DNA from: Mucilaginibacter auburnensis
GTDB lineage: Bacteria; Bacteroidota; Bacteroidia; Sphingobacteriales; Sphingobacteriaceae
Direction: 5' to 3'
Assembly (NCBI RefSeq): GCF_002797815.1
Contig: NZ_PGFJ01000001.1
Span: forward strand, 1,054,001 to 1,118,000
DNA: 64,000 bases
This document shows, piece after piece, positions 17,959 through 27,784 of this stretch. Within the stretch, counting starts at the first letter, position 1, and every line of letters begins with the position of its first letter. Made by a program: the position numbers and the translations under genes. A model generated the notes under the pieces. It had not been told where the DNA came from, made no database searches, and saw nothing but the letters and a program-made list of their open reading frames with translations.

Positions 17959-18044
17959 GAGTGAATGAGTGATTTTTTAAATGTAAACCTTATTTAATAA
18001 ATAGTGTTTAACATTCAGTCATTTGCTAAATCACTAATTCGCTC
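17959..18044. repeat. Palindromic simple-word spacer between tsaD and tamB
   Basis: Left arm 17959-17975 (GAGTGAATGAGTGATTT) and right arm 18028-18044 are inverted copies matching at 15 of 17 positions, separated by about 52 bp. It lies between two divergent genes, so promoters must overlap it. Confidence 0.65.
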
Positions 18045-18106
18045 ATTATATAAAGCGCAAAGTTATTAAAAAAGTACTCAAAATAGCCCTTGGCATTGTT
18101 CTGCTT

Positions 18107-21100
18107 GTGTTTTTAATGCTGAGCATTTTGCTATTGGTATTTCAGTACGAACCAGTGCAAACATGGGCCGCAAAAAAGGCCACCAAATATCTGTCAAAAA
18201 AACTCGGTACCAAGGTTGATATCAAGAGCCTTTACATAAAACCGTTTACTTCCGTAGTGCTGGAAGACTTTTATGTATTAGATAAGCAGAAGGATACCCT
18301 TATCCGTACACCAAAACTTACGGTTGAGCTGAGCGGCTTTTCTTTATTTTCAAGCATACCTGAGAGAAAATTAGATCTTAGCCTTATCCAATTAGACAAT
18401 GGCTCCTTCTATCTTAAAAATCTGGAAGGCAATAAAACCAACTTTAAGTTTATAGTAGATAGCCTGGCTTCAAAAGATACCACTTCAACGCCAGGCAAGC
18501 CATGGACGCTTGTCTTCGGAAAAATTGCTGTAAATAATTTCCGCTTCAGGTACAAAAACCAGCTTAAGCGTGAACCCGTTAAAGGAATGAACTTTGACGA
18601 TATTGATGTACGTAACTTCAGCGTTGTTGTTAACAACATGGATGTGTATAACCATTTGTTTAAAGGCGAAGTACGCAACCTTACTTTGAAGGAAAAAAGC
18701 GGCTTTGATATCCAGAATTTTACAGGCAATGCCACAGTTGATACCAACCAGATACTGGTAGAAAAACTCCTTATCAAAACACCAAACTCAACTGTAAAGG
18801 ATTATCTGCGCATGCGTTTTAAAACGTTTGACGACATGAGCGATTTTGAGAATAAGGTGCGAATGGATGGGTTTTTCAAAACATCGCACATATCGTCAAA
18901 AGACATAGCCTATTTTGCTGACCTGGAAAAAATGAAGTTTGAACTGGGGGTTGATGGCAAAATACAGGGAAAGGTAAAAGATTTAAAAGCCAAGGGCTTA
19001 ACTGTTACAACCGGTCAGGCTACGTACATAAAAGGAGATTTCAGTTTAAAGGGGCTACCCGACTTTGAAAACACCTTTATGGAGCTTGACTTTGACCAGA
19101 TAGCTACCAACAAACGTGATTTGGACAAGGTAATTGGCGGTTTTACAGGCGGATCAACCAAAGCTCCTGATATACTGAACAAGTTTGGCAATATCAATTT
19201 TAAGGGTAGGTTTACAGGCTTGCAAAATAATTTTGTAGCCTATGGCTCTTTTAAAACTAAATTGGGACGGTTTGATCCCGATATAAACTTGAAGATTGAT
19301 AAGAATGGCACGCCAAGTTACACAGGTAAATTCAATGTGTATGATTTTGACCTGGGTAACCTGATTGATGAACCCCAATTGGGTAGGGCAACTTTCAACG
19401 CTAACATAAAAGGCAGGGGCGATGAGTTGGAAACCTTAAACGAAAAGGTTACGGCTAAAATAGCCCGCATTAGCTTTAAAGGTTATAACTACCATAATGT
19501 TACGGTAAATGGCAGCTTTATTGACCAAAAAGCCAGCGGACAGCTTACCATAAACGATGTTAATGTGAAGCTGGATGCCAACGGAAGCGTTGATTTAAAG
19601 CCGAAGTTACCTACCTATGACTTTACAGCCTTGATTGATGATGCTAACCTGAATAAATTAAAATTGCTGAACGACACCGTTACGATCAGCACGCAGATCA
19701 AAACCCGAATAACCGGTAACAGCCTTAAAAATATGCAGGGAGAAGCGCTTTTTTCGCCTATCCGTGTAGTTGATCCGCGTAATAATTATTTGCTTGATTC
19801 TATTTATGTTGTGGCGAGGGATACGGGAGATGTTAGGTCAATTGCCTTCCGTTCAGATGCGCTTGACGGTAGTATAAAGGGCAAGTATGACCTGGCGACG
19901 CTGCCATCGTATTTCAAAACCATTGTTAAAAAATACATACCATCATTACAAACCACAATTGTTCAACCCAAGCCGCAAAATTTTGAGTTTAATCTGGCTA
20001 TTAAAAACCTTGACCCACTTACAGCCATATTTCTCCCAGACTTAAAAATACCTGAACGCGGCACCTTTATAGGGAGGTTTAATTCTGAAGAGAAAACGGC
20101 TACGCTTAATGGTTTTATTAAAACCATTAAATACGGCGATATGGTTTTTCATGATTTTATTCTGGATGAATCAACACTTGATCAGTTTTTAAGTCTTAAC
20201 GTTTCGCTAAGTCGGGTGGACCTTACGGAAAAACTTTATTTAAAGGATATTGACATAACCAATTTCCTAAATAATGACAGCCTGAAATTCAACGTTAAGT
20301 TGGCCGATAAAAATGCCACCAACCAGTTGGACCTTTACGGTTTGGTAGCATTTGGGCGAGACACCACCGCCAAGCTTCAGATACTACCATCAGACGTTAT
20401 CCTCGAAAACCAAAAATGGCACATAGAAGAGGCTGTACGTATAAAATTGTTAGACAACAAAACACAGGTTTCGGGTTTTGAGCTTTCAAACGGCACGCAA
20501 AAAGTTAAGATTGATGGTTATATTTCAAAATCAACTCAAGACAAACTGAACATTGTTTTTGAACAATTTGGCATGGCTACGCTTAATCAGCTAACCCGGA
20601 CGTCTGACATTACGTTGCACGGACTGATGAATGGTAATGTTGAGCTTTCATCAATCTTAAAATCGCCGGGTATTGCTGCCGATCTGAAAATTGATTCGCT
20701 GGCCATGAATACCACCCAAATAGGTGATGTGAAAATTCTGTCAAAGCTTGATAATGAGAAGCAGCAGGCAGATGTAAATATGGAGATCACATCAAACGGC
20801 ATAAAAACGTTTGACGTAGATGGCAAGTATATTATTAAAGCAGGGGAGGATGATGAATTGGATTTTGAGGTGGTAATGGACAAAACCAAAGCCATTATTT
20901 TTGAACCGTTTGTAAAGGATCTGGTATCTAACTTGAAAGGCACTGTTTCTACAGATCTAAAACTTACGGGGACGCCATCGCGCCCTAAACTTAATGGCGA
21001 CTTAGAATTTAATGATACCGGACTGAAAGTTAATTATCTGGGTACACCTTATGTTTTAAATGACAGGGTTACGGTTGAGAATAGTATTATCAGCATCAAG

Positions 21101-22588
21101 GACCTTACTTTAAAAGATACCTTAGGAGGGCAGGGTAAAATAAAGGGAACGGTAGATCTGGCCAATCCGTCAAACCCGGTAATGGATGTAACCCTTAATG
21201 TTAATAACGGTAGTTTAATGGCTTTGAACACTACGTTTAAAGAGAATCACCTGTATTTTGGTAAAGCCTTTGCAAGGGGTACTTTCAGCTTTAAAGGCCC
21301 GGTTGATAATATGAACATTGATATTGATGCAAGTACGCAAGAGGGCACCGTATTTAATTTGCCGCTAAATGCATCATCAACGGTGAGCGAATATGATTTT
21401 ATACGATTTGAAAGCCACAAAGACACAACTAATGTTGCTATAGATAAAAAGAAAAGTTTTAATGGTGTTACGCTTAACCTGGCTTTAAATGTTGATGAAA
21501 AGAGTACTGTTATTATCACCACAGATTATGGCGTGCTTCAAGGTAACGGTACATCGCGTAATTTGAGCTTAAAAATAAACAGCCTGGGTGATTTTGAAAT
21601 GTTTGGCGATTTTAACATCATCTCGGGTAAGTTTGAGTTTACAGCTAAAAATTTCATAAGCAAAAATTTTGTGGTGAATCAGGGCGGTAACATACGCTGG
21701 ACAGGGAATCCTGCGGCAGCGGAAATTAACCTGAAAGCTGTTTACGAGGTGCGTACAGATATTTCACCATTATATACTGCCGCCGGCTTACAATCGCCAA
21801 GAGGTAACCAACAGGTGCTGGTACAAGCCAACCTTATCATAACAAAATCGTTATTACAGCCAACTATTGATTTCGATTTTAATTTCCCTACAGATCCGCA
21901 GATAAAGGAAGATGTGAACACTTACCTGGCCGATAATAATAACCGTAGTCAGCAGGCTTTAAGCATTATTGTGCGAAGGGCGTTTGCGCCAGGCACAGGC
22001 AGCAACTTTGGTAACCAGGTATTAGGTACTGCGGGTAGCGCGCTTAGCGAGTTTGCCTTTAATAAGCTAAACAGTTTAATATCTCAATCAAATGTTAAAG
22101 GATTTGATCTTACAATTCGGTCATTTAATGATGCCAGCGCGTCTGTAAAATTCTTTAATGAACGATTAGTATTTAACGGCAGTTTATTCAATAACAGCGG
22201 AAGTAGTAACCTGTTTAACAATAACACCAGTTTGCTAAATTCTGATTTTAACAAACTAACAAAGGATTTTGAGGCATTATATCGTATACGCCCTGATGGC
22301 AACCTTACAGGCAGATATTCATACAGGGTACTTAACACAAATACATTGAATGCTGCCGACCAACTTACTGTGCAATATGTAAATGGTATTGGTTTGGTTT
22401 ACCAGCGCGACTTTGATACGTTTGGCGAGTTTATTAAAAATATCTTTTCCAGAGGCACCAACAGGCGCAACCGCAAGCTTATTCCACTTGATCAAAGCGT
22501 TCCGGTAGTTCCAACGCCAGGTACGTTGCCCAAAGCAGATACTACGCCCTCAACCGGCGGCGGTCCGTCAAATGAAGAGGATGATTAA
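18107..22588 (+). CDS. tamB: TamB/YtfN-like translocation and assembly module protein (DUF490)
   Basis: Very large inner-membrane-anchored periplasmic protein predicted to form a beta-taco groove bridging to the outer membrane, proposed to move phospholipids or assist outer-membrane protein insertion. From the GTG at 18107 it has 1493 residues: a membrane anchor, repeated beta-strand blocks, and the C-terminal DUF490/TamB domain (around 1080-1400, with GDFEMFGDFNIISGKFEFTA and NPAAAEINLKAVYEVRTD). The tail (1440-1493) is Pro/Thr/Gly rich. The start is doubtful: the anchor helix and its Lys/Arg flank extend upstream in frame to about 18050 (KRKVIKKVLKIALGIVLLVF), where only ATA or ATT could initiate. 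Converges with ribBA 3 bp away. Confidence 0.9.
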   Translation: MFLMLSILLLVFQYEPVQTWAAKKATKYLSKKLGTKVDIKSLYIKPFTSVVLEDFYVLDKQKDTLIRTPKLTVELSGFSLFSSIPERKLDLSLIQLDNGSFYLKNLEGNKTNFKFIVDSLASKDTTSTPGKPWTLVFGKIAVNNFRFRYKNQLKREPVKGMNFDDIDVRNFSVVVNNMDVYNHLFKGEVRNLTLKEKSGFDIQNFTGNATVDTNQILVEKLLIKTPNSTVKDYLRMRFKTFDDMSDFENKVRMDGFFKTSHISSKDIAYFADLEKMKFELGVDGKIQGKVKDLKAKGLTVTTGQATYIKGDFSLKGLPDFENTFMELDFDQIATNKRDLDKVIGGFTGGSTKAPDILNKFGNINFKGRFTGLQNNFVAYGSFKTKLGRFDPDINLKIDKNGTPSYTGKFNVYDFDLGNLIDEPQLGRATFNANIKGRGDELETLNEKVTAKIARISFKGYNYHNVTVNGSFIDQKASGQLTINDVNVKLDANGSVDLKPKLPTYDFTALIDDANLNKLKLLNDTVTISTQIKTRITGNSLKNMQGEALFSPIRVVDPRNNYLLDSIYVVARDTGDVRSIAFRSDALDGSIKGKYDLATLPSYFKTIVKKYIPSLQTTIVQPKPQNFEFNLAIKNLDPLTAIFLPDLKIPERGTFIGRFNSEEKTATLNGFIKTIKYGDMVFHDFILDESTLDQFLSLNVSLSRVDLTEKLYLKDIDITNFLNNDSLKFNVKLADKNATNQLDLYGLVAFGRDTTAKLQILPSDVILENQKWHIEEAVRIKLLDNKTQVSGFELSNGTQKVKIDGYISKSTQDKLNIVFEQFGMATLNQLTRTSDITLHGLMNGNVELSSILKSPGIAADLKIDSLAMNTTQIGDVKILSKLDNEKQQADVNMEITSNGIKTFDVDGKYIIKAGEDDELDFEVVMDKTKAIIFEPFVKDLVSNLKGTVSTDLKLTGTPSRPKLNGDLEFNDTGLKVNYLGTPYVLNDRVTVENSIISIKDLTLKDTLGGQGKIKGTVDLANPSNPVMDVTLNVNNGSLMALNTTFKENHLYFGKAFARGTFSFKGPVDNMNIDIDASTQEGTVFNLPLNASSTVSEYDFIRFESHKDTTNVAIDKKKSFNGVTLNLALNVDEKSTVIITTDYGVLQGNGTSRNLSLKINSLGDFEMFGDFNIISGKFEFTAKNFISKNFVVNQGGNIRWTGNPAAAEINLKAVYEVRTDISPLYTAAGLQSPRGNQQVLVQANLIITKSLLQPTIDFDFNFPTDPQIKEDVNTYLADNNNRSQQALSIIVRRAFAPGTGSNFGNQVLGTAGSALSEFAFNKLNSLISQSNVKGFDLTIRSFNDASASVKFFNERLVFNGSLFNNSGSSNLFNNNTSLLNSDFNKLTKDFEALYRIRPDGNLTGRYSYRVLNTNTLNAADQLTVQYVNGIGLVYQRDFDTFGEFIKNIFSRGTNRRNRKLIPLDQSVPVVPTPGTLPKADTTPSTGGGPSNEEDD

Positions 22589-22591
22589 TAT

Positions 22592-23794
22592 TTAATGGTT
22601 ACGTAAAATAGCGTGGTCCATCTTATCGCGCTTGGTACGTAAATAAGCTTCGTTATGGGGGTTAGGCGCAATTTCAATAGGAACGTTCTCAACAACTTCC
22701 AATCCGTAGCCAATTAAGCCGGCACGTTTTTTAGGATTGTTACTCATTAAACGCATTTTTGATATGCCCAGGCTACGTAATATTTGTGCACCTACACCAT
22801 AATCCCGCTGATCCATTTTAAAGCCAAGTTTTATATTAGCTTCTACAGTATCAAAACCATTTTCCTGCAGGTTATAAGCTTTTAACTTGTTTACCAAGCC
22901 AATTCCGCGTCCTTCCTGGTTCATATAAACAATAACACCTTTGCCTTCTTTCTCAATCATTTGCATAGCAGCATGTAACTGTGGTCCGCAATCACAACGA
23001 CATGATCCAAAAATATCCCCGGTAACGCACGAACTGTGTACACGTACTAAAATAGGCTCGCCCGGTTCCCAGGTACCTTTTGTTAGCGCTATATGGTTAT
23101 CGCCTGTATTAAGCTGAGTATATGCCGTCATTTCAAACTCGCCCCATTCAGTAGGTAATTTTACAGAGACTTCCTTTTTTATCAATGTTTCTGCGTCCAG
23201 ACGGTAAGCTATCAGATCTTTGATTGAAATTATTTTCAGATCAAACTCTTTAGCTAATTCTTTAAGTTCAGGTAAACGTGCCATTTCCCCGTCTTCTTTC
23301 ATTATTTCGCATATAACGCCGGCAGGTTCAAATCCTGCCATCACAGCCAGATCAATAGCTGCCTCAGTGTGGCCTGACCTGCGAAGAACTCCACCGTTTT
23401 TAGCTATCAAAGGAAATATATGCCCTGGTCTGCCAAGATCAGCAGGTTTTGTATCGTTATTAATAAGCGCAAGTATAGTTTTTGATCTGTCGCTTGCAGA
23501 AATGCCTGTAGTGCAGCCTTCGAGCAGATCAACCGAAACCGTAAAGTTGGTCTCGTATGAAGTGGTGTTGTGACTTACCATTGGCTCCAGTTCCAACTCG
23601 GTAGCACGCTGTTGTGTTATAGGAGCACAAACAAGCCCACGACCATATTTGATCATAAAGTTCACCGTTTCGGGTGTAGCGTTTCGGGCTGCGGTTAAAA
23701 AATCACCCTCATTTTCTCTATCCTCATCATCAACAACAATGATCATTTTACCGGCTTTAATAGCCTCAATTGCTTCTGGAATGGTGTTAAGCAT
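22592..23794 (-). CDS. ribBA: Bifunctional DHBP synthase / GTP cyclohydrolase II
   Basis: Fusion enzyme catalysing both entry reactions of riboflavin synthesis: ribulose 5-phosphate to 3,4-dihydroxy-2-butanone 4-phosphate (N-terminal half, about 1-200) and GTP to the pyrimidine intermediate (C-terminal half, about 205-400). RibB motifs: [10 protein letters not shown] (22-31) and [11 protein letters not shown]. RibA motifs: zinc cysteines in [17 protein letters not shown], the GRGIGL loop, and [10 protein letters not shown] with the catalytic Asp/Arg. The 400-residue length is normal. It stands 96 bp downstream of the GT39 gene with its own -7 box, so it is probably an independent transcript. 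No FMN riboswitch fits in the short leader. Confidence 0.98.
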   Translation of the reverse strand: MLNTIPEAIEAIKAGKMIIVVDDEDRENEGDFLTAARNATPETVNFMIKYGRGLVCAPITQQRATELELEPMVSHNTTSYETNFTVSVDLLEGCTTGISASDRSKTILALINNDTKPADLGRPGHIFPLIAKNGGVLRRSGHTEAAIDLAVMAGFEPAGVICEIMKEDGEMARLPELKELAKEFDLKIISIKDLIAYRLDAETLIKKEVSVKLPTEWGEFEMTAYTQLNTGDNHIALTKGTWEPGEPILVRVHSSCVTGDIFGSCRCDCGPQLHAAMQMIEKEGKGVIVYMNQEGRGIGLVNKLKAYNLQENGFDTVEANIKLGFKMDQRDYGVGAQILRSLGISKMRLMSNNPKKRAGLIGYGLEVVENVPIEIAPNPHNEAYLRTKRDKMDHAILRNH

Positions 23795-23833
23795 CGTTTA
23801 TATAAAAACCTTGTATAGTTACAAAGCTTATAA

Positions 23834-23841
23834 CAAAGTTA
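23834..23841 (-). promoter_or_regulatory. -7 promoter box of ribBA
   Basis: TAACTTTG on the minus strand matches TAnnTTTG and lies about 40 nt before the ribBA start. Confidence 0.5.
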
Positions 23842-23890
23842 ATGTATAATAAAAATATTCAGGTCTGCGGTGTGTAATATGTTAAAGCTA

Positions 23891-25582
23891 CTACCTTATG
23901 GTGCAATGATAAACCGGGCTATTCAAACCCAGGCTGAAACTGTTTTGCGGAGCAACTGACAACACATATCTGTACTTCCCCGGCTTTTTAGGCGCGGTGA
24001 AGGTAAATTCAAACGGCGAAGCGTTATTTGTATCTGCCGGCAACAGACATTTGTAGCAAAATGCCTCATTGGTTTCATTGTTGATAAATGTAAGCATGAT
24101 AAAAGCTTTGCTGGTTTTTAACTCTTTATGTTGAAAAGGAGTTAATTGTTTGCCATCGAACGCTAACTTAAAAACAGCTTTCTGGGCAGCTTTGAGCGGT
24201 TGCTCGGTTACAACATTTACATTAGCACCAGTAAATGATGCAAAGTTATCCATGGTTGTGATGTAATACGTTTTTCCACGGGATATTTCAATCCTACGGC
24301 TCGACTTATTAATTCCTCCTTCTGATATATAGGCTACTTTTTTGCCCTGAAATTGCTTTTCAAGCCAAGGCATAAAGTTGTATTGCGTTTTTTTATACCA
24401 TACGCTATTTACGGCAAATGCAGGCTTTTGTTGATAAAAGCTATAATAAGCCGGCTCAATATAGGTGTCTGCAAAAACCAGCGGTAAACCCATGGCTTCT
24501 TTTTGCAAAGTTGAGGCCATTACTTCAGGGTTTTTGTCGTTAAAATTAGGTATGGAAAAAAAGTTTGCAACCAGGTTTACCCTCAAAATTATAACCAATA
24601 CCAAATTAAAAACAAGCAAGCCATAAACAACCTTTTTGTGTTTTTTAAGATCTTTAATGTATAAGTAGGAGATGGAAATCATTCCGGGCCATGCAATTGC
24701 TGTCCAGTGTACATTTACCATATCCTTAAAGGAAGAGATGAGGAAAAAAACAAACACGCCCACTACACTATACTTTAAGCTTTTTTGAAATTGATTTTTA
24801 GGCTTATATAATATTGTGAACAGAAGTAAAACAACGGGACCCGTAACTGCGGCCTGTTCTCCAACATAGCTTAACACATGCTGTATACTAAAAGCTGTTG
24901 CCCTGCCCGAAAACTGAAACTTTAGGGTGGGGTAGTCGTTAATTATTTGCCAGTTGATGTGTGGCAGATATAACAGTAGGGCGGTAATAAAAACAATATA
25001 AAAACTGCGTTTCAAAAAAAGTTGGAAGTTGGAAAGCAGTGTGAAAAATACGATCAGTATACCGTGGTATTTTGAATAAAGTAGTAATGCCGTTACTAAG
25101 CCCAAAACTACCGCGTTAACCACGTTATCTTCTTTAAGATAATTACGGTAGGTATAAAAAAACAGCGCTGCAAAAAACAGCATAGGTGTATCCGGTATAG
25201 CTAAAAACGAATAAAGATTTAAAAATATTGACGATGTAAGGAGCAGAATTGACAGCTTAAAGTTGACTGCCTCATTGGATTCTTCTTCAATAATTTTGTA
25301 GATAAGGTAAAATGTAAGACTTCCTAACATTGTGGTTATAAGTCTCACACCTATTTCGCCAGCAAATAGGGAACTGCCTAATTTTATCAGGAAAGCAATT
25401 GCCGGAGGGTGGTCAAAATAGCCCCAGGCTAAATGTTGGGAATACATCCAATAATAGGGCTCATCATTTAACAATAATGACGAGAAGGACTGAATTAAAT
25501 TTACAATTAAAATAACTACAAACAGCTGTACGCCTTTGTCTGTAGATTTCGAGAATATATTTGATCCGGGTAAAACAGACAT
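23891..25582 (-). CDS. GT39/ArnT-like membrane glycosyltransferase
   Basis: Polytopic membrane protein of 563 residues with about ten to eleven helices in the first 350 residues, then a soluble periplasmic C-terminal domain of about 200 residues. The first luminal loop carries NDEPYYWMYSQHLAWGYFDH (36-55), the acidic catalytic signature of GT39/PMT and ArnT enzymes, with HPP following. Such enzymes move a sugar from a polyprenyl-phosphate carrier to lipid A, protein or glycan; the acceptor here cannot be told. It starts 14 bp after the LptF/G permease stops, which suggests a substrate in LPS, but this is inference. Confidence 0.88.
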   Translation of the reverse strand: MSVLPGSNIFSKSTDKGVQLFVVILIVNLIQSFSSLLLNDEPYYWMYSQHLAWGYFDHPPAIAFLIKLGSSLFAGEIGVRLITTMLGSLTFYLIYKIIEEESNEAVNFKLSILLLTSSIFLNLYSFLAIPDTPMLFFAALFFYTYRNYLKEDNVVNAVVLGLVTALLLYSKYHGILIVFFTLLSNFQLFLKRSFYIVFITALLLYLPHINWQIINDYPTLKFQFSGRATAFSIQHVLSYVGEQAAVTGPVVLLLFTILYKPKNQFQKSLKYSVVGVFVFFLISSFKDMVNVHWTAIAWPGMISISYLYIKDLKKHKKVVYGLLVFNLVLVIILRVNLVANFFSIPNFNDKNPEVMASTLQKEAMGLPLVFADTYIEPAYYSFYQQKPAFAVNSVWYKKTQYNFMPWLEKQFQGKKVAYISEGGINKSSRRIEISRGKTYYITTMDNFASFTGANVNVVTEQPLKAAQKAVFKLAFDGKQLTPFQHKELKTSKAFIMLTFINNETNEAFCYKCLLPADTNNASPFEFTFTAPKKPGKYRYVLSVAPQNSFSLGLNSPVYHCTIR

Positions 25583-25596
25583 GGTACTGTTTGCAA

Positions 25597-27051
25597 TTAG
25601 TTGAATTTCCTGCCAATCGTTTTTTTAACAAAAGATGCTGCCTGATCAAAAAAGCGCCTGTAGTTTTCCATATCAAATATTGGCGAATCAGTTGCTGCCT
25701 TATAAGATAAAAACATACCGATAGGAGTGATCAGAAAAATGGCTATCCAGGCTCCAACAATGCCAGACATGTTTCCTTCGTGTGCAGCTTTTTCGCCAAT
25801 TGTTTTAATTATGTAGAACAGCAAGAAAAATGCTACGGATATCACCACGGGTAAGCCTAAACCGCCTTTGCGTATTATAGCTCCCATAGGCGCGCCTATG
25901 AGGAAAAGTGCCAGGCACGATGCAGAGAGTGTAAACTTTACCTGGTATTGCGCAAATGCGCTGCGTTGATCTTTAACCGGCGCGTCAATAGCTGCGACCC
26001 GCATTTTTAACATATCAGTTATAGAGCGTGCTTCGTTTTGAGCGTTGGTTATTGCCTGGAGTTGTTCATTTAATGGTTGTTTCTTAAACCAGTCTGATTG
26101 ATATGCTATTGCTTTTACGCTATCCGTTGTTGGCTTTTTAGGTAAACTTAAGTATTTGATGTAAGGCGTCATCATCGTATAATTAGTCACCTTGATGCTA
26201 TCAAGCTTACGATCAAGTATTTTGATGGTGTCTTTTAACAAGCGAATGTTCATCATCTGAAAAGCGCTTTTAAAGGCACTTTCGTCGGTACGTTTTATTG
26301 ACGTTATGCCGCTGAGATCAAGCTTCTGCGCAGTTGAGGTGAACCTTTGGCGGATAAATACCCGGCGGGGCATATATACGCCACTGCCGGAACCCGAATT
26401 TTCTTCGTATCTGATACCATCCTTTAGTTCAATGACTAAAAATTTATCATCAAAAGAGCGGTACATCTTACCCTGTTTGGCTATTACCATAAAAGAGGTG
26501 TTCTTGGCAGGATCTTTTGAATAAATAGTTAACCCGTAAAGTGTTTGGCCATCAGGGTCTTTGCGTTGTACACGTATGGTGTTATTAGAAAAACTATTGC
26601 TGAAAACTCCCTCGGGCAGAAAGTTAGCTGATTTTTGCTCGCGGGCATCGTATAGTAAAGAATAGTACTTTAAATTGGCGATGGGCAGCATATAATCTGA
26701 AAAGAGAAAAGCGCTTACGCTGAGGATACAGACCACGATAAAAATAGGATACATAGCGCGTGTGAGCGATATGCCGGCCGATTTTATAGCCACTAATTCA
26801 TAATTTTCTCCCAGGCTCCCATAGGTCATGATGGAAGAAAGCAAAACAGACAGCGGTAGCGCCATGGCAACGTTAGTGGCAGACGCATAAGCCATTAACT
26901 CAAGGATGATGTACCATTGAAAGCCCTTACCAATCAGATCATCAATGTATTTCCATAGAAATAACATCAACAACAAAAACATCACAATCAAAAACGTGCT
27001 TAGAAAGGGCCGTATAAATGATTTGAGCAGTAAGAGGTGGATTTTTTTCAC
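25597..27051 (-). CDS. LptF/LptG family lipopolysaccharide export permease
   Basis: Inner-membrane permease of the Lpt ABC system that extracts lipopolysaccharide from the inner membrane. The 484-residue length is the extended Bacteroidota form. Helices lie at about 12-32, 50-75 and 95-120, followed by a periplasmic beta-jellyroll (about 130-270), a helical insertion (270-345) and three C-terminal helices (about 370-465, with LIGAPMGAIIRKGGLGLPVV). The N-terminal SFIRPFLSTFLIVMFLLLML is the family hallmark. It is 26 bp downstream of the START-like gene and upstream of the GT39 gene in one operon. Whether it plays the F or G part cannot be decided. Confidence 0.93.
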   Translation of the reverse strand: MKKIHLLLLKSFIRPFLSTFLIVMFLLLMLFLWKYIDDLIGKGFQWYIILELMAYASATNVAMALPLSVLLSSIMTYGSLGENYELVAIKSAGISLTRAMYPIFIVVCILSVSAFLFSDYMLPIANLKYYSLLYDAREQKSANFLPEGVFSNSFSNNTIRVQRKDPDGQTLYGLTIYSKDPAKNTSFMVIAKQGKMYRSFDDKFLVIELKDGIRYEENSGSGSGVYMPRRVFIRQRFTSTAQKLDLSGITSIKRTDESAFKSAFQMMNIRLLKDTIKILDRKLDSIKVTNYTMMTPYIKYLSLPKKPTTDSVKAIAYQSDWFKKQPLNEQLQAITNAQNEARSITDMLKMRVAAIDAPVKDQRSAFAQYQVKFTLSASCLALFLIGAPMGAIIRKGGLGLPVVISVAFFLLFYIIKTIGEKAAHEGNMSGIVGAWIAIFLITPIGMFLSYKAATDSPIFDMENYRRFFDQAASFVKKTIGRKFN

Positions 27052-27077
27052 AGTGCAAAATTAGAGAAAATTACTCT

Positions 27078-27458
27078 TTATGCACCTAAAACGCTTATAA
27101 GGTACTGAATCTGATTATCCCATATTAATTTTCTCTCGGCCATGGCATCTTCAGTGGCAAAGTCAGTAACAGCGAGTGCTACGTCATTGGTCAATTCATC
27201 CTGAACAATTTCCATTTCAAAATAACATTGGGGCTCGTCATCAATAAATTTGAATCTAACCAGTTTGTTTTCGCGGGCGTTAACCAGTTTTGCTTTTTGC
27301 TGTTCGCCATCCCAGGTAAAAGTGTACACCTGTTCGCGGATGTTTACATCATCAGCAAACCATTGTGCTAAGCCATTTGGCTCCAGTAAAAAGGTATATA
27401 ATATGCGTGGCGACGACTTTATTTCGTACTCAATAGTAAATTTTTTCTTTTCAGACAT
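27078..27458 (-). CDS. START-like (SRPBCC/AHSA1-related) domain protein
   Basis: A 126-residue single-domain soluble protein with a helix-grip fold pattern: IEYEIKSSPRILYTFLLEPN at 10-29, GLAQWFADDV (30-39), and a terminal amphipathic helix ending QIQYLISVLGA. This is the Bacteroidota START-like family found next to LptF/G genes. It may bind a hydrophobic ligand in its cavity; the ligand is unknown. It is first in the operon with LptF/G and the GT39 enzyme. Start ATG at 27458. Confidence 0.85.
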   Translation of the reverse strand: MSEKKKFTIEYEIKSSPRILYTFLLEPNGLAQWFADDVNIREQVYTFTWDGEQQKAKLVNARENKLVRFKFIDDEPQCYFEMEIVQDELTNDVALAVTDFATEDAMAERKLIWDNQIQYLISVLGA

Positions 27459-27532
27459 AGGGGTTTATAATTGATGGCCCGGTTTTGTTCGCCACAATGT
27501 TAACATTTTTTCTAAAGGAAACGAATTTCTAC

Positions 27533-27540
27533 TATATTTG
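27533..27540 (+). promoter_or_regulatory. -7 promoter box of tRNA-Met
   Basis: TATATTTG matches the Bacteroidota -7 consensus exactly and lies 39 nt before the mature tRNA 5' end. Confidence 0.6.
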
Positions 27541-27579
27541 CAAACCTTTTTTGAGCGTCACACATCGGCGCCAATAATT

Positions 27580-27653
27580 GGCGGGGTAGCTCAGATGGTT
27601 AGAGCGTAGGATTCATAACCCTAAGGTCGGCAGTTCGATCCTGCTCCCCGCTA
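27580..27653 (+). tRNA. tRNA-Met, anticodon CAU (elongator type)
   Basis: A 74-nt cloverleaf can be drawn: acceptor GGCGGGG with CCCCGCT (one G-U at 1:72), D-stem GCTC/GAGC, anticodon stem TAGGA/CCCTA with an A-C mismatch at 31:39, anticodon CAT in loop TTCATAA, T-stem GGCAG/CTGCT around TTCGATC, discriminator A. The CCA end is not encoded. It lacks the C1-A72 mismatch and GGG/CCC anticodon stem of initiator tRNA, so it is an elongator. A lysidine-modified tRNA-Ile2, which also has CAU, cannot be fully excluded. Confidence 0.93.
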
Positions 27654-27663
27654 CTTGAAGATG

Positions 27664-27696
27664 AGCCTTCGGATATTTTCCGAGGGCTTTTATTTT
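27664..27696 (+). terminator. Intrinsic terminator after tRNA-Met
   Basis: Stem AGCCTTCGGA pairing with TCCGAGGGCT, five-base loop, then a T-rich tail, 10 nt after the tRNA. Confidence 0.9.
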
Positions 27697-27753
27697 TAAC
27701 TCAATTAATCAAAAATTTTACAGCGTTGCGCGCAGTTTTTCGCGTGTAATTAT

Positions 27754-27761
27754 TACTTTTG
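27754..27761 (+). promoter_or_regulatory. -7 promoter box of the SPW-repeat gene
   Basis: TACTTTTG matches TAnnTTTG and lies 23 nt before the start at 27785. Confidence 0.55.
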
Positions 27762-27784
27762 AAGCGTTAAGCAAAATTTAAAAC

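Noticed and set aside
23795-23890. FMN riboswitch before ribBA
   Set aside because: The leader is about 40 nt and lacks the conserved RFN-element helices.
27580-27653. tRNA-Ile2 (lysidine) in place of tRNA-Met
   Set aside because: The CAU anticodon allows it, but the D-loop and general shape fit elongator Met better; left as an alternative in the entry.
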